Below, in pieces: positions 30,418-41,491 of a stretch of 64,000 nucleotides of DNA. This DNA comes from Carex sylvatica (taxonomy: Eukaryota > Streptophyta > Magnoliopsida > Poales > Cyperaceae): contig CAXKVR010000118.1 of NCBI GenBank assembly GCA_964058845.1, positions 22,501 to 86,500 of the forward strand, written 5' to 3'. The translations under genes and the position numbers were made by a program. Under the pieces are notes generated by a model. That model searched no databases, had not been told where the DNA came from, and saw only the letters and a list, made by a program, of their open reading frames with translations. Numbering within the stretch: position 1 is the stretch's first letter; each line of letters starts with the position of its first letter.

Positions 30418-33400
30418 ATGGAAGGTGATGGTGACATAGTCTCAGCTAAGAAGAAAAGAAGAGGGCCTAACAAAATTAAGGAGAAGTTCAACGAGAAAGA
30501 CAAACAGCTGGAACTTTACAAATTTTACAGGCCGGTTGTTACTCGAGATACGACGAGTTTTGCAACGGAATTTGGGATATTGGTAAGAAGGAATGTTTCT
30601 CTAAGGTTCCAACGATGGAAAGATGTTCCAGATGAGAAAAAACAAAAAATATGGAAAATACTTAAGGTAAACAAATTTTGCTGCTAATTTCACAAGATTT
30701 CTTTTGATATTAACTAACTCTAAATTTTTTATTTCTATTTGTTTGTAAGGTGGACTGGGGCATAATCGACAACAAAGAGGTGCAGAAATATTATTATCAG
30801 AAAATGTCTACTTGTCACCGGGAGTGGCGAACCGAAATGACTAAAGTGTGGCGCAAGGGTGAGACGCCCAATTTTGGTAAGCTCCAGATTGAAGAACAAG
30901 ACTGGGAAGAATTTTGCAAGTTCCGAGAGACGGAGAAATTTGCTGTATGATAGTTACTATGAACCACCTACCTTATGTATAATTAATTAAGAATTCAAAT
31001 TTTTTTATAATTGAGACTAATTGTTTCTTTGTTCAAATTGTAGGATTCCAGCCAGACTGGAAAGGCGAATCAGGCCCACAACGAGTATCCGCATTTCTTA
31101 GGATCCAGAGGTTATACCGGTGAGGGTTTTCAGAGTAGACTCAGAGATGCTATGCAGACGATTGCAAACGAGAAAGCATCTAGTGATCCGTCTTCCCAAG
31201 GGTCAACTGGTACTGCATTGACACCAGAGGAGCTTATTGATTTGTCGGTTGAGCATAGGCACGTCACGTGGAAACTAGGAAGACAGAAGCTCTCAGAAGA
31301 GACCAATGAACGCTTTTATCCAGAAACATACTTACCGGTTATCACCAGGATTGTGAGTATTTAGATATTGTCATTTATTGAAACTTCAACTTTAATTTAT
31401 TTTGTTATAACATTTATGTTGTCATTTCAGGAAGAACAAGAAGCGGCCTTTAAACAAGGCCAGTTGGCCGTCGTACGATACAATGATGTTCTGGGAAAAT
31501 CTCTGCCAAATTGGGAACATCCCGGGAGGGTGAGAGGAGTGGGCGGTCTGCTTCCAATTACAACGGCATTTGGTAAGAGCTCGATAAGGAGGAAACACAC
31601 TGGTACTTACTCGAGATCCGAAGAAGAATTTGATGCGAGAGTGGATCAAAGAGTGGAGGAGAGAGTAAGAGGAATGGAGCAGAGATTGCGGCAAGAAATG
31701 AAAGAAGAAATGAAAGATGAGCTTGCAATAATGCTTCAGCAGACCATGGGCCAACAAGAAAAGACGTATAGCCCAACAGTCGTTCAGAGCAGCTGTCAGT
31801 CAGTCAAACCATATGCAAATCTTTCCGAGTTTACTGAGGTAATGCAAATTCAGATTTGAATCAGTAGGCTTATGCTTTAATTTCATACATATTTAGATTT
31901 TATTCGAGTAAATACATGTATTTGTACAGGAGGCAGAAGTAAGCTGCAGACTCCAGGCGAATGTAGGTGGGAATACTCTTGTAGTGGCCGTAGGGACAAT
32001 TCATGTTCCAGTTGTAAAAGGTGGAACAATTCACGGTTTGCCTATGCCGCCCGACCATGCAAGAGTAACGGTGGATGTTATTCGTGATGCAGACTTCATA
32101 GAACTCCCCTTACCTGTACCAAATGGCGAGCAGTTAACCCTTGCATCGGTCCTCGGCAGTTTCACTGCATGGCCGATGTCCATGATATTGACAGGTTCAG
32201 ATGAGGTATATTATTATTAAGTTTTATGCCTTCTTAATTTGTATCTATATGATATAGTTATAGTTGATTTTGGATTTTATTTCAATTTATTATGAAATTT
32301 TGCAGGAATCACGCAAAGAGGTGCAAGTTTCTGGAGATCGAAAAACAACGAGTCACAGCAAGGTGTTTGATCATATCAATTTTGAAAAGCTGGGACGAAC
32401 ATCCAACCAGCTGCGTGATCGATTTTCAGAGCTAGATGGCAGTCCATTCAAAATCGATCCGCCACTTGATCTTTTCTGTTCAGCAGAGTCCATATACGTT
32501 TATGCAGATGATTATGCGGCCTTGCTTACACCACGGGAGTGGCTCACTGGACCAGTCATTCAGATATGGATGCTGTGAGTTTAATATTCGTAATAATTGC
32601 AGAATTCAGTACTTTTAATTCAAATTTCACAAACTTGAGAACACATGTATGCCTTCTTTTTTTTAGGCATTGGCACAAATTCATCAAGGAGGAATTTCCC
32701 GATGAGCAGATTGGTTTTATGGACCCCCAGCGAACAAATGCCACCATGCTGCATGATGACCGGGGAGGTGTTCTCCAATACATGAGGAAAGCACTCCAAG
32801 AGAATCGGGACAAGAGATTGATCTTCATACCTTACCATCAGATGTTAGTGTTATATATATATTATAATTTTATTATATTTCTTTCAATTTATATAAATTA
32901 TAGAATATGACATGCTACAAACCTAATATGCAGAAATCATTGGATATTGACCGTGCTTATACCAAGAGATCGTTCCTTGTACGTGTACGATTCCGATAAG
33001 AAGAGCAAAAAAATGCTAATGATCACTGCTGCGGTCGAGGAGTAAGTGACTTTCTTAATTTTATGTTTGTTTAGAATTCTAATGATTTTATTATTATATT
33101 ATTGTTTTAAATATCTCCCGTAAGTACTGATTGTTCAATTTGTTCATATTTCAACAGTGCCTTCGCCAGGGAAATGGGTACTTCTTTAACGATTTATAAC
33201 GATTGCAAGGTAATAGTTTCTATTGAGATAGGATTATAAGGACCTAGATGCAAAAATTTGTGAATATCTAAACATATAAATCATTGGTATATATGCTCAT
33301 TAACTTACATTTTATTTTTTACAAACTTGTTATATAGTGCCCACAACAACCAGCCGGCTGGGAATGTGCATATTATGTCCTGTTGCTCATGCAAGACATA

Positions 33401-33645
33401 ATAAGCGAACAACTCGATTCTTTTCCGAACTTAAGGGTATATATGCATTTATATATTTTTCAAAAGTAATGATAATTTTTTGCTTCAAATATAATAAAAT
33501 ACAAAATTAATTGTCCATGCTCTTCTTTTTAAAAATGCAGGATATTCCCGCTAAACATAATGTACAATGCTTGAGAGATTTGCAGAAAATGTGGGTTAAA
33601 ATTTTTTTACATGAGATTAGGCCGAGAATAACTACAACGTTGTAG
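30418..33645 (+). CDS. CACTA TNPA/Transposase_24-like protein fused to a Ulp1-type protease
   Basis: Eleven exons join with GT-AG introns and consistent phase: 30418-30666, 30750-30944, 31044-31352, 31431-31838, 31930-32205, 32306-32574, 32667-32843, 32934-33041, 33158-33209, 33338-33436, 33541-33645. They predict 748 residues without an internal stop. The N-terminal basic part and exons 1-3 resemble the plant Transposase_24 family (R-R-G-P-N-K, WRTEMTKVWRKGETPNFGKL). Exon 4 has a charged coiled coil (RVEERVRGMEQRLRQEMKEE). Exon 5 matches the DUF8039-type domain of plant transposon proteins. Exons 6-11 are a C48 cysteine-protease fold: His in N-H-W-I-L-T-V (exon 8), Asp in V-Y-D-S (exon 8), Gln/Cys in C-P-Q-Q-P-A-G-W-E-C-A-Y-Y (exon 10). 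Likely DNA-binding/accessory function plus SUMO-type protease activity; substrate unknown. Confidence 0.85.
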
Positions 33646-33849
33646 GATGTGTGTAATTTTAATTTGTATTAACATGAATTTTTTGTAATAACTTAGGATG
33701 TGTATGATATTTAATTTAGGATGTGTATGTGATAGTTAATTTAGGATGTGTGACATTTCATTTCTGATTTGTGATAATTTAGCAAGAATTTTTGCCAGCA
33801 AAATATGGAAGCTGGTCATTTAATAAAAACATTTTTTTTTGATGCAATT
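33646..33849. other. 3' UTR of the TNPA/ULP1 gene
   Basis: AT-rich with repeated TTAGGATGTGT segments after the stop codon. It runs into the right subterminal array. Confidence 0.5.
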
Positions 33850-34475
33850 TAACTATCTGGATCGGTTCCTAAGCTAAGAACTGATCCAGATAGTAATAAT
33901 CTAAATTTAAAAAATTAAAATATAATTAAAAATAAACCCTAAACCCTATTAGGATCGATTCTATAATAGTGAACCGATCCAGATAGTTATTTTCTGAATT
34001 TTATAACGTTTTTAATATAAATTCAGAAAATAACTATCTGGATCGGTTTACTATTATGGAACCGATCCAGATAGTCAGTTATCTGGATCGGTTTACTATT
34101 ATGGAACCGATCCAGATAGTCAGTTATCTGGATCGGTTTCTATGTTAGGAACCGATCCAGATAACTGACTATCTGGATCGGTTCTATAATAGTGAATCGA
34201 TCCAGATAGTCAGTTATCTGGATCGGTTCCTAACATAGAAACCGATCCAGATAACTGAGTATCTGGATCGGTTCACTATTATAGAACCGATCCAGATACT
34301 CAGTTATCTGGATCGGTTTCTATATAAGGAACCGATCCAGATAGGTGATTATCTAGATCGGTTATTTAACCGATCCAGATTATGGTAGTATCTGTATCGC
34401 CTTTATCAGGATCGGTTGTATTCCGATACTAATATGCGTATATAACCGATCCTGATTCCATATTTTCCACTAGTG
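33850..34475. repeat. CACTA 2 right subterminal array and terminus
   Basis: At least ten TATCTGGATCGGTT...AACCGATCCAGATA hairpins, most with 10-12 nt loops, sit back to back (densest at 34030-34350). It ends TTTTCCACTAGTG. The right array uses the CTGGATCGG variant more than the left, which uses CAGGATCGG. Confidence 0.92.
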
Positions 34476-34478
34476 GTA

Positions 34479-34918
34479 GATGTTATAAGAAGTTCAGATT
34501 TTGCCTCATTGAGTTTGAGTCCTGAGATGTTATGAAAAACCATGAATGCAATCTTCAATTTTTGAAATTGCTGTTGTGTAGGTTGCAAGAAGAAAAGAGC
34601 ATCATCAGCGTAGAGCAAGCACGGCTTCATCCCAGGAAATGGAAGCCTTAAATCTTGAATGGAAGTAAGTCGGCTGAACCAAGCGGCAAGGAAATCCAGA
34701 GCTAAGATAAATAAGTACGGAGATAATAGGTCTCCTTGTCTAACACTCTTCTTAAAAAAATCTTTTTATCTGCTAATCCATAGACAATGACTCGAGAGCA
34801 TCCTTGTAACACTCCATGGTGAATGCAATTTAACCAAGTTTCAGAGAAGCCTTTAGCTCTCATGAGTTGGAGAAGAAATTGCCAACTTATCGTGTCAAAT
34901 GCCTTGTGCAAATCGGCC
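34479..34918 (-). pseudogene. L1-type LINE 1, 5' part (RT core), 5'-truncated
   Basis: Minus-strand translation contains KADLHKAFDTISWQFL (RT block A), the catalytic motif Y-A-D-D in PCLLYADDALFFLQ, and SGLKLNEAKSELLI. The frame across the CACTA junction is preserved when the inserted element and one target triplet are ignored, so the LINE was continuous before the insertion. The element starts inside RT block A, typical of 5' truncation by incomplete target-primed reverse transcription. Confidence 0.85.
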
Positions 34919-34931
34919 TTGATCAAGTTAG

Positions 34932-35355
34932 TCGTTTGGACATCTGGATGACATGATTGAAGTTTCATAACATCACTCTACCAGTTTTATGTCATGATAT
35001 ATTGCTATTATTTAATGAATGTTGTGCTACAATATCCAATCTTACTGATTCGGGAATGATACCAGCTTATATAACTTTAAGAAATGAAAACAATCCGTCT
35101 AATCATCTATTTTTCAGAAGACATGCATGCGTAGTTTGATTGTGACCTATCAATATCTTTATAATGCAACTCATCATCATTTTTCCGTAATTAATATCTG
35201 TGAGGATAATTATGAAAATTCAAAATATGGATCAAGCCTGAGCCGAGAATGGATTTGGAGGCATAACCGCTTTTACACGGTATATGGTCGAATTATTTTT
35301 TATATCTTTCCTTTTCTCTTTTACTTTTAAAGGTTACAGTTAGTTCCATCTTGTC
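34932..35355. other. Flanking DNA between LINE 1 and LINE 2
   Basis: It continues the pre-insertion sequence broken at 18121. A plus-strand frame (34957-35139, then 35127-35330) has exon-like composition (NENNPSNHLFFRRHA; FSVINICEDNYENSKYGSSL) but I cannot assign it to a family. It could be a decayed host exon. Confidence 0.3.
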
Positions 35356-35370
35356 AATAGAGACAGTTAT
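35356..35370. repeat. LINE 2 target-site duplication, 5' copy
   Basis: AATAGAGACAGTTAT at 35356-35370 is repeated exactly at 41477-41491, directly after the poly(A) tail. A perfect 15-bp duplication defines the LINE ends. Confidence 0.92.
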
Positions 35371-35428
35371 CTCTTATTCCACAGCCAAAATGGCTTAATT
35401 TTACCATGGCGATTTTTTTTAACTCCTG

Positions 35429-37404
35429 ATGGCGATGGTGGACTCCTCCCCACTGATGCCCATGCCCCCACCACATCACCTGTTCCTTGATCACCCCCCC
35501 TCCAATTTGCCTTCTCCTAAGCCCTCTGTCCTAGTGGGAACGATACCGATCCTATTTCAAATTGGAATTGGTTCTATACCTATCTTCCATGCCTCCATTC
35601 CTTTAAGAAATTTATCTCTCTTACAAACGGTAAACTCATGTCCCTTATTTCTACAAGAAGCTGACTATCTACAAGTCAGCTATGCAAAAGTATCAAAGCC
35701 CCCTGCGTGTAATCTCCTTCCCTACTGCTCTGCTCTGCAGCCTAATCCCATGTTTTGGTCCACAGCTGCCCCTGGTGCTCCCAGTTCAGACTCGGTGTCT
35801 TCCTGTCTAGATTGTCAATCTGCATGATTCTCGGGGCTGATCCCACAAACTGCGCCGGCACTGGATCCTATGATTCTTTCTGGTTTAGTAAATTCCCATA
35901 AGGATGGCACCCTGGAAAAAGAGGCAAGTAATTATTTGTGCTATCTTACCTCTGCATTACAAGGAAAAATGTACCAGTCGGGGTCCGCGAAATCACCGGT
36001 GCCCCCAGTAAAGGCCCAGGGTTCAGCCTCAAAGGAAAATATAAAATACGTCTACGGGGGCATTGATTTTGATAAAGATCCCTGCTGCTTTCTCAAGAAG
36101 GAAGGTGCTAAAATAATATACAACGGTTCCAAATCAAGATGGAATTCTGTGAGCAAATCATTTTCTTATCTAAATCATTCCTTAAAAAGCCAATCTTTTT
36201 CCCCTTAGCCCCTGGAAAATAAAATATCAATCCTTGGCCCACATCCGTTTTCACTGCTGTCTCATTCCCCCTTTATCAAAAATAAAAAACCTTTTCCTCC
36301 CAGCAAAAGGAAGTTACCTGAAAAATACTCAGTAAAAACAGCAGCTCTGCCAGAAATGAATAATATCACAGAAGATGATGAGGCCTTCATTCAAAAATTT
36401 ATCGGCCTTAGTACAGTGGATCCTAAGAGTTCCGAAGTAGAAATCCCGCAGAAGGCTACATCAAGCACCAATTGGGATCTCTGTCTTCTAGCACGAGTAG
36501 TCACCGATAGAACGGTACTAGACGGACCCTTTACTCAAGCCATTCTTAACGCCTGGAGAGCGGACCCAAAAACAGAAGTGAGACAAGTGTCTAAAAACCA
36601 CTACCTCTTTGAGTTTAACTGTGTTGAGGATTTTCAGATGGCACAGCTAGGCGGAGTATGGACATATAGAGGGGATTTGGTAGCATTAAAGCAAGTAACT
36701 TCTGATCTAGACTTGAGCCCAGCCAAGGTTGATTCGGCGGCCGTGTGGGTGTTGTTCATGAACCTACCGGTGAATGCATTTAATGATAAAGGGCTCCTGA
36801 TGATTGCCCAAGAGGTTGGAATACCAGTCTCGGCACCGGTTAAAGGCTTTGTCAACGGAAGAAGGCTCGTTAAGTTTAGACTTATAATTCCGGTGGATGA
36901 ACCAGTAAAGGATTATGTGAAGGTCAAGCATCCAACTCTAGGTAAACTCAAAGTGTATTGCTCCTATGAGAAGGTTGCTCGTATTTGCTTGTTCTGTGTG
37001 GGGATGGGGAATGAGGTGGTGGGTTGTAAAGACCACATAAGACTAGCCTTACTAGTTAAAAACCAGGTCAGGAGGATAGATTTAAAGGACTGAACCTGCT
37101 GTCAGAAAAGACGGGTGAGTGGGTTACTAATCTGGCCCTTGCGCCGGGATACTGTGTGTCAAGAAGGGCACCTACTGAGAGCTCGGCCACCAGCCAAACA
37201 GTGGGTAAAGCAACTGGTAAGAGGAGGTTTGATAGGGAAATTAGTGTTGATAGTGGTAGCCCTTCCCATATCGGCACCAATCAGAAAGAGCAGGAGATAG
37301 AATATGAAGAGGGTTTTGTTAATGTGTTCATTGAAGAGGATGTTTTGGCTTTGAATAAAAGGCCTAGGTTGGCGAGGCCCAACGCGCCGGCCAATTATCA
37401 ATGA
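35429..37404 (+). pseudogene. LINE 2 ORF1 (nucleic-acid-binding protein), broken
   Basis: Three open segments lie in one frame: 35429-35827, 35870-36208 and 36356-37093. They are separated by stops at about 35825 and 36206 and by unrecognised sequence. The third has a DUF4283-type domain (NWDLCLLARVVTDR, FMNLPVNAFNDKG) and a zinc knuckle R-I-C-L-F-C-V-G-M-G-N-E-V-V-G-C. A frame change at about 37070-37090 moves the reading to the frame of 37156-37404, which ends A-N-Y-Q-stop. That stop overlaps the ORF2 start as ATGA. In L1 elements ORF1 protein coats the RNA. This copy cannot make a full protein. Confidence 0.8.
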
Positions 37405-40400
37405 ATATCATGTCGTGGAACTGTCGGGGCAGCGGAGGCACGACAGTATCCACGTTAAACAGATACCTTTGTTGCACAAGGGCCACTATTGCTTTTATTT
37501 CTGAAACGCGATGCGGTTTGGAAGTTGCTGGTAGAAGAGTAGCAATGTTGCCTTTGCGTAACTATTTTGGAGTACCTTCTGATGGGAGATCAGGAGGTTT
37601 ATGGCTTTTATGGAATGATGATGTGACAGTTAGAGTATGTAGTTCGAGTAAATTTTATATTTTTGCTGAAGTTTCAAATAAAGATGGTTCAAAACCATGG
37701 GGGCTAGTAGCTGTTTATGGAGATCCTTCAAGGGTGCAAAATCCAAGAATATGGGATGAGATCGAAGAGTTCATTGATCGCTGGGATGGTCATGCTTGCC
37801 TCTTTGGTGATTTTAATGCAGTTATGTTCCCTCACGAGAAGAGTGCTGGTTCTGAAAATTTTGGGTCTCCTAATAGACTTTTCAAGGAGTGGTTTACTAG
37901 AATGGGGCTAGTGGATTTAGGCTATCATGGACCAGCTTTCACGTGGTCAAATAGTCAAGGGGATGGTGCAAATATTTCACAAAGACTTGATAGAGCCTTG
38001 TCCACTGTTTCATGGATGATGGCTTATAATGAAACGGCAGTTTTTCACTTACTGCGTTTTAATAGTGATCATTTGCCCATTCTCATTCGAACCAAACCAA
38101 AACCAATCCGAGCTAAAAATTCCTTTCGATGTGAAAACTGGTGGAGCCTAAAAGAGGGTTTTGATGGAGTGTGCCAAAGGGCGGCTTCGAGGGGCCAATC
38201 AGATTGGGGCAATTTTCGAGCCTCTTTCAAAAAAGGGGTACTGGAGTGGCTAGGGACGTGCCATACACCTGATCATATGCTGAGAAAAATTGAAGAAGAA
38301 ATGAAAGTAGTAAATGGAGAGGTGCCTCATCAGTCAAACATTGAAAGAGAGAAGGAGTTGCAAATAGAACATCAAAAAATTCTATTGATGCAAGAGAGGT
38401 TTTGGCATCAAAGAGCTCGATTAAATTGGGCCCTTTTCGGTGACAATAACACGCATTTTTTTCACACAACTGTTGTTTCTAGAAAGAGGAGGAATTTGAT
38501 CCGAGCACTCAGAAATTCAGACGAGGAATGGGTGACTGACGAGAAAGGCATTCGAGAGTTGTTTGTAAATTATTTCAAAAATATTTACAAAAAATCTAAT
38601 GTCAAGCCTATTTTTGATGTTTACAGTGAAGAAGTGTTTCAGGATATATTGGGGATCCCCTCTACAGTGCATGAGCTACTGGAGGCTGAGCCCAATATAC
38701 TTGAAGTGCATCGGGCCTTGATGACTTTGGGCCCAGATAAAGCCGTCGGTCCTGATGGGTTCAGTGCAAGAATCATACAAGAAAATTGGTCCCTGTTCGG
38801 TCCAGCCATTCTGACAGAGGTTCAAAAAAATTTCACTACTGGACAAATTTCTCCGAGCATTGGCCGATCTAACCTCATTCTCATCCCAAAAATTGATGAA
38901 CCGGTAAAGGTGACTGATTTTCGTCCCATTTCGGTGTGCAATGTGATCTATATAATTATTTCTAAAATCTTGACTTTGAGACTGAAACCATATATCGGTC
39001 TCTGTATTTCAAGGGCTCAAAGTGTTTTCTTACCGGGTCCTGAGATATCAGAGAATGTTATTCTACTAAGGGAAGTTTTGCACTCGTTTGGTTTACCGAC
39101 CTATAAAAATAAAGAGTTATGTCTAAAAGTTGATTTGTCAAAAGCTTTTGATAGAATGGATTGGGAGTTCATAAATTCTTTAATGCCAATCTACAATTTC
39201 CCTCCGAAATTTGCAAGTTGGATTATTGGGTGCATAAAGTCAGCTCAATTTACAATTATTTTAAATGGAAAAGGGGATGGTTTTTTGACACCGAATAGTG
39301 GATTGAGGCAAGTTGCTCACTATCGCCATATATTTTTATTTTGGGAATGGATGTGCTTTCAAGGAGTCTAGCACGCCGTGTAAAAACAAGGGTCCTGAAA
39401 GGGGTCCGCATTGCTTCGTCGGCTCAGCCTCTCACAGACTGTCTATATGCGGATGATTTATTAATTTTTGGAGCAGCAAGGAATGAAGAGGCTCACCAAA
39501 TCATGATGGCACTGCAAGAATTCTCTGAGGTTTCGGGTCAAATTGTGGGGCCCCAAAAAAGTAGCATCTGGTATAGTGCAATCACTCCTCCACTGATTAG
39601 GGAAGATTTATCAAACCTTTTTCAGATTCCACATGAAGTGAACTGCTCCTCTTATTTAGGGGCGCCAATTGAAACTAAGAAACAGTCTTTTGACTTTCTG
39701 ATTGACAAATTTGAAGGCAAGCTACAGATGTGGAAAAGTGCCTTGCTCTCCCGTTTTGTTCTTGTTCGGACTGTCCTTCAAGCGATGCCCATCTATTACA
39801 TGGTGACGTGTCGTATTCCAAATTCGGTGATTAATGAAATAACTTCTATTATCCAAAGATTTTTCTGGGGCAAAGTGGAGAAGCGGCGATATTTGGCATA
39901 TGTCGCTTGAGAAAAAATTACGATGCCGGTAGAGATGGGTGGGCTCAGAGTGCGTGATCTACAAGCAATGAATGAAAGCCTTCTCATGAAATTTCTGTGG
40001 AGATTGGCCGCAGGTTCGGAGGCACAGTGGGTGAAATTAGTAAAAGCTAAGTATTTTCCGAGGAGTGAATTGTGGCATAGCAAAAGAGATTATAATTGCA
40101 CCGGGTTTTGGAAAAGTATGATGCGTCTCAGGAGTGTTCTAGAGTCATGGGTGCAGTGGAATATAGGCAATGGAGAGAGTTGTGGGGCCTTCTCAGAACC
40201 CTGGTTTCAAGGGGCTTTGGAGTCAAAACCGGCAGATGAAACTCAGCGGCACTTGGTTGTCAGAGATTTGCTTGATGTCCAAAGTGGAAATTGGGATGTA
40301 GATCGGCTCTCTCACCTGTTCGGTTATGTGAAGTGCATGGAAATCATTTCAAATATTGATCCTCCTTCACATGGTGCTTCTGAAGATAAGCTGATTTTCA

Positions 40401-41387
40401 AAAAAGGTAGCAATGGCATGTATTCGGTGAAGATGGGATACACACTGTTGAGAAATCCACAGGTGAGTCCGTGCATTGGAACACAAGAACTGTGGGAAGC
40501 TGTTTGGCGCAAGGGAGAAGTGTTACCTAGAATCAGATTGTTTGTTTGGAAATTGCTGCATAAGGCTGTGCCTCTAGCAAAAACCATGCATCGTCGGTTC
40601 CCACATCAAAGCCTGTTGTGTGTGACGTGTGGTAGGGAGGAGGAAGACGCATCTCATCTATTGCATCTATGCCCCTTCTCTAGGGCATGCTTCCTAGCAG
40701 GACCGTTAGGTATGAGAACAGAAGGATTTGGTGGTGAATTTGTGCAAGAGCTACATACAGTTTTGGAAATGCTTGATGACGACCAGTGGCTTCTATATGT
40801 AAACTCGGCATGGGCCCTATGGAGATGTAGAAATGATCGAATTTATGGGGGTAAACAACCTGACTTTTCTCAGTTTATGATTTATCTCAATGCTATAAAT
40901 GGGGAATCAAAGATTGCTTCTACACGCAAGTTTTGTGTGATGCCGGGTCGGGCGCAAGGCAAGATCTTAAGGTCAGAGGTGCAAAATGACTATAATTGTT
41001 TTTTGGATGGGTCATGGGATGAGGGGTGGGCGGGAGGAATTGGAGTTGTTGTGTGGTATAAAGAGGAAATGATTCTATATCAATCCAAGGCAGTAAAGTG
41101 TTGTTGCTCACTTCAGGTGGAGGCCACAGCCCTCAGAGAGTCGATTCTGTTGGTGATTAAACTTGGTAAAAGCTGTTTCGAATCCACATGCCCCAGTAGA
41201 TGCAGAATGGCATGCGTTCGAGGAAGTGCTAGAAAGTTGGAAGCTGTTACAAGAAAATCTCTCTTTCTCATGTAATTATATTCAAAGAGGTCAGAACGAT
41301 ATGGCCGATAATTTGGCAAAGATTGGGAGGATAAACAGATGGGATCACTCAGGATATACATTTCCTTGTTTTAAAAATTTGATGTAG
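37401..41387 (+). pseudogene. LINE 2 ORF2: endonuclease, reverse transcriptase, zf-RVT, RNase H
   Basis: Starts at ATG 37401 (MNIMSWNCRGSGG). Endonuclease residues are visible in M-S-W-N-C, I-S-E-T-R, L-F-G-D-F-N-A and S-D-H-L-P. RT landmarks: VGPDGFSARIIQENW, TDFRPISVCN, KVDLSKAFDRMDWEF, G-L-R-Q and C-L-Y-A-D-D-L-L-I-F-G. The frame is lost at about 39310-39325, just after G-L-R-Q, and resumes in the frame of 39341. A stop at 39908-39910 falls where relatives have Trp (V-A-W-E-K), so TGG to TGA is likely. zf-RVT follows (WKLLHKAVPLA, CVTCGREEEDASHLLHLCPF), then RNase H with F-L-D-G-S-W and E-A-T-A-L-R-E-S. Another frame change with apparent small deletion occurs at about 41160. The plant-type RNase H tail is typical of one L1 branch. 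Confidence 0.92.
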
Positions 41388-41491
41388 CAGGGCAGGGTAG
41401 ACAATATAGAAAGGGCTAGTGTGATGATTTCATTTTCTGGGATGTAACAACCTACGGGTTTCTAATAACAAAAAAAAATAGAGACAGTTAT

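Larger units (their letters stand above)
19609..34475 (+). mobile_element. CACTA element 2, apparently autonomous, inserted in LINE 1
   Basis: It starts CACTAGTGGAAAAACAGG and ends TTTTCCACTAGTG, with hairpin arrays of GGATCGGTT/AACCGATCC inside both ends. Length is 14,867 bp. Flanking triplets ATA (19606-19608) and GTA (34476-34478) form a one-mismatch target duplication. Both flanks are LINE 1 coding sequence. It carries a full-length TNPD-type transposase frame and a multi-exon TNPA/ULP1 gene in the same direction, so it could supply transposase in trans to relatives at 1151 and 45939. Confidence 0.93.
35371..41476 (+). mobile_element. L1-type LINE 2, near full length
   Basis: 6.1 kb between perfect 15-bp target duplications with a short A-tail (about 41470-41478). 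It has ORF1 (DUF4283 and zinc knuckle) and ORF2 (endonuclease, RT, zf-RVT, RNase H). The length and presence of ORF1 suggest the 5' end is complete. Stops in ORF1 and two frameshifts plus a stop in ORF2 make it inactive. Confidence 0.93.
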
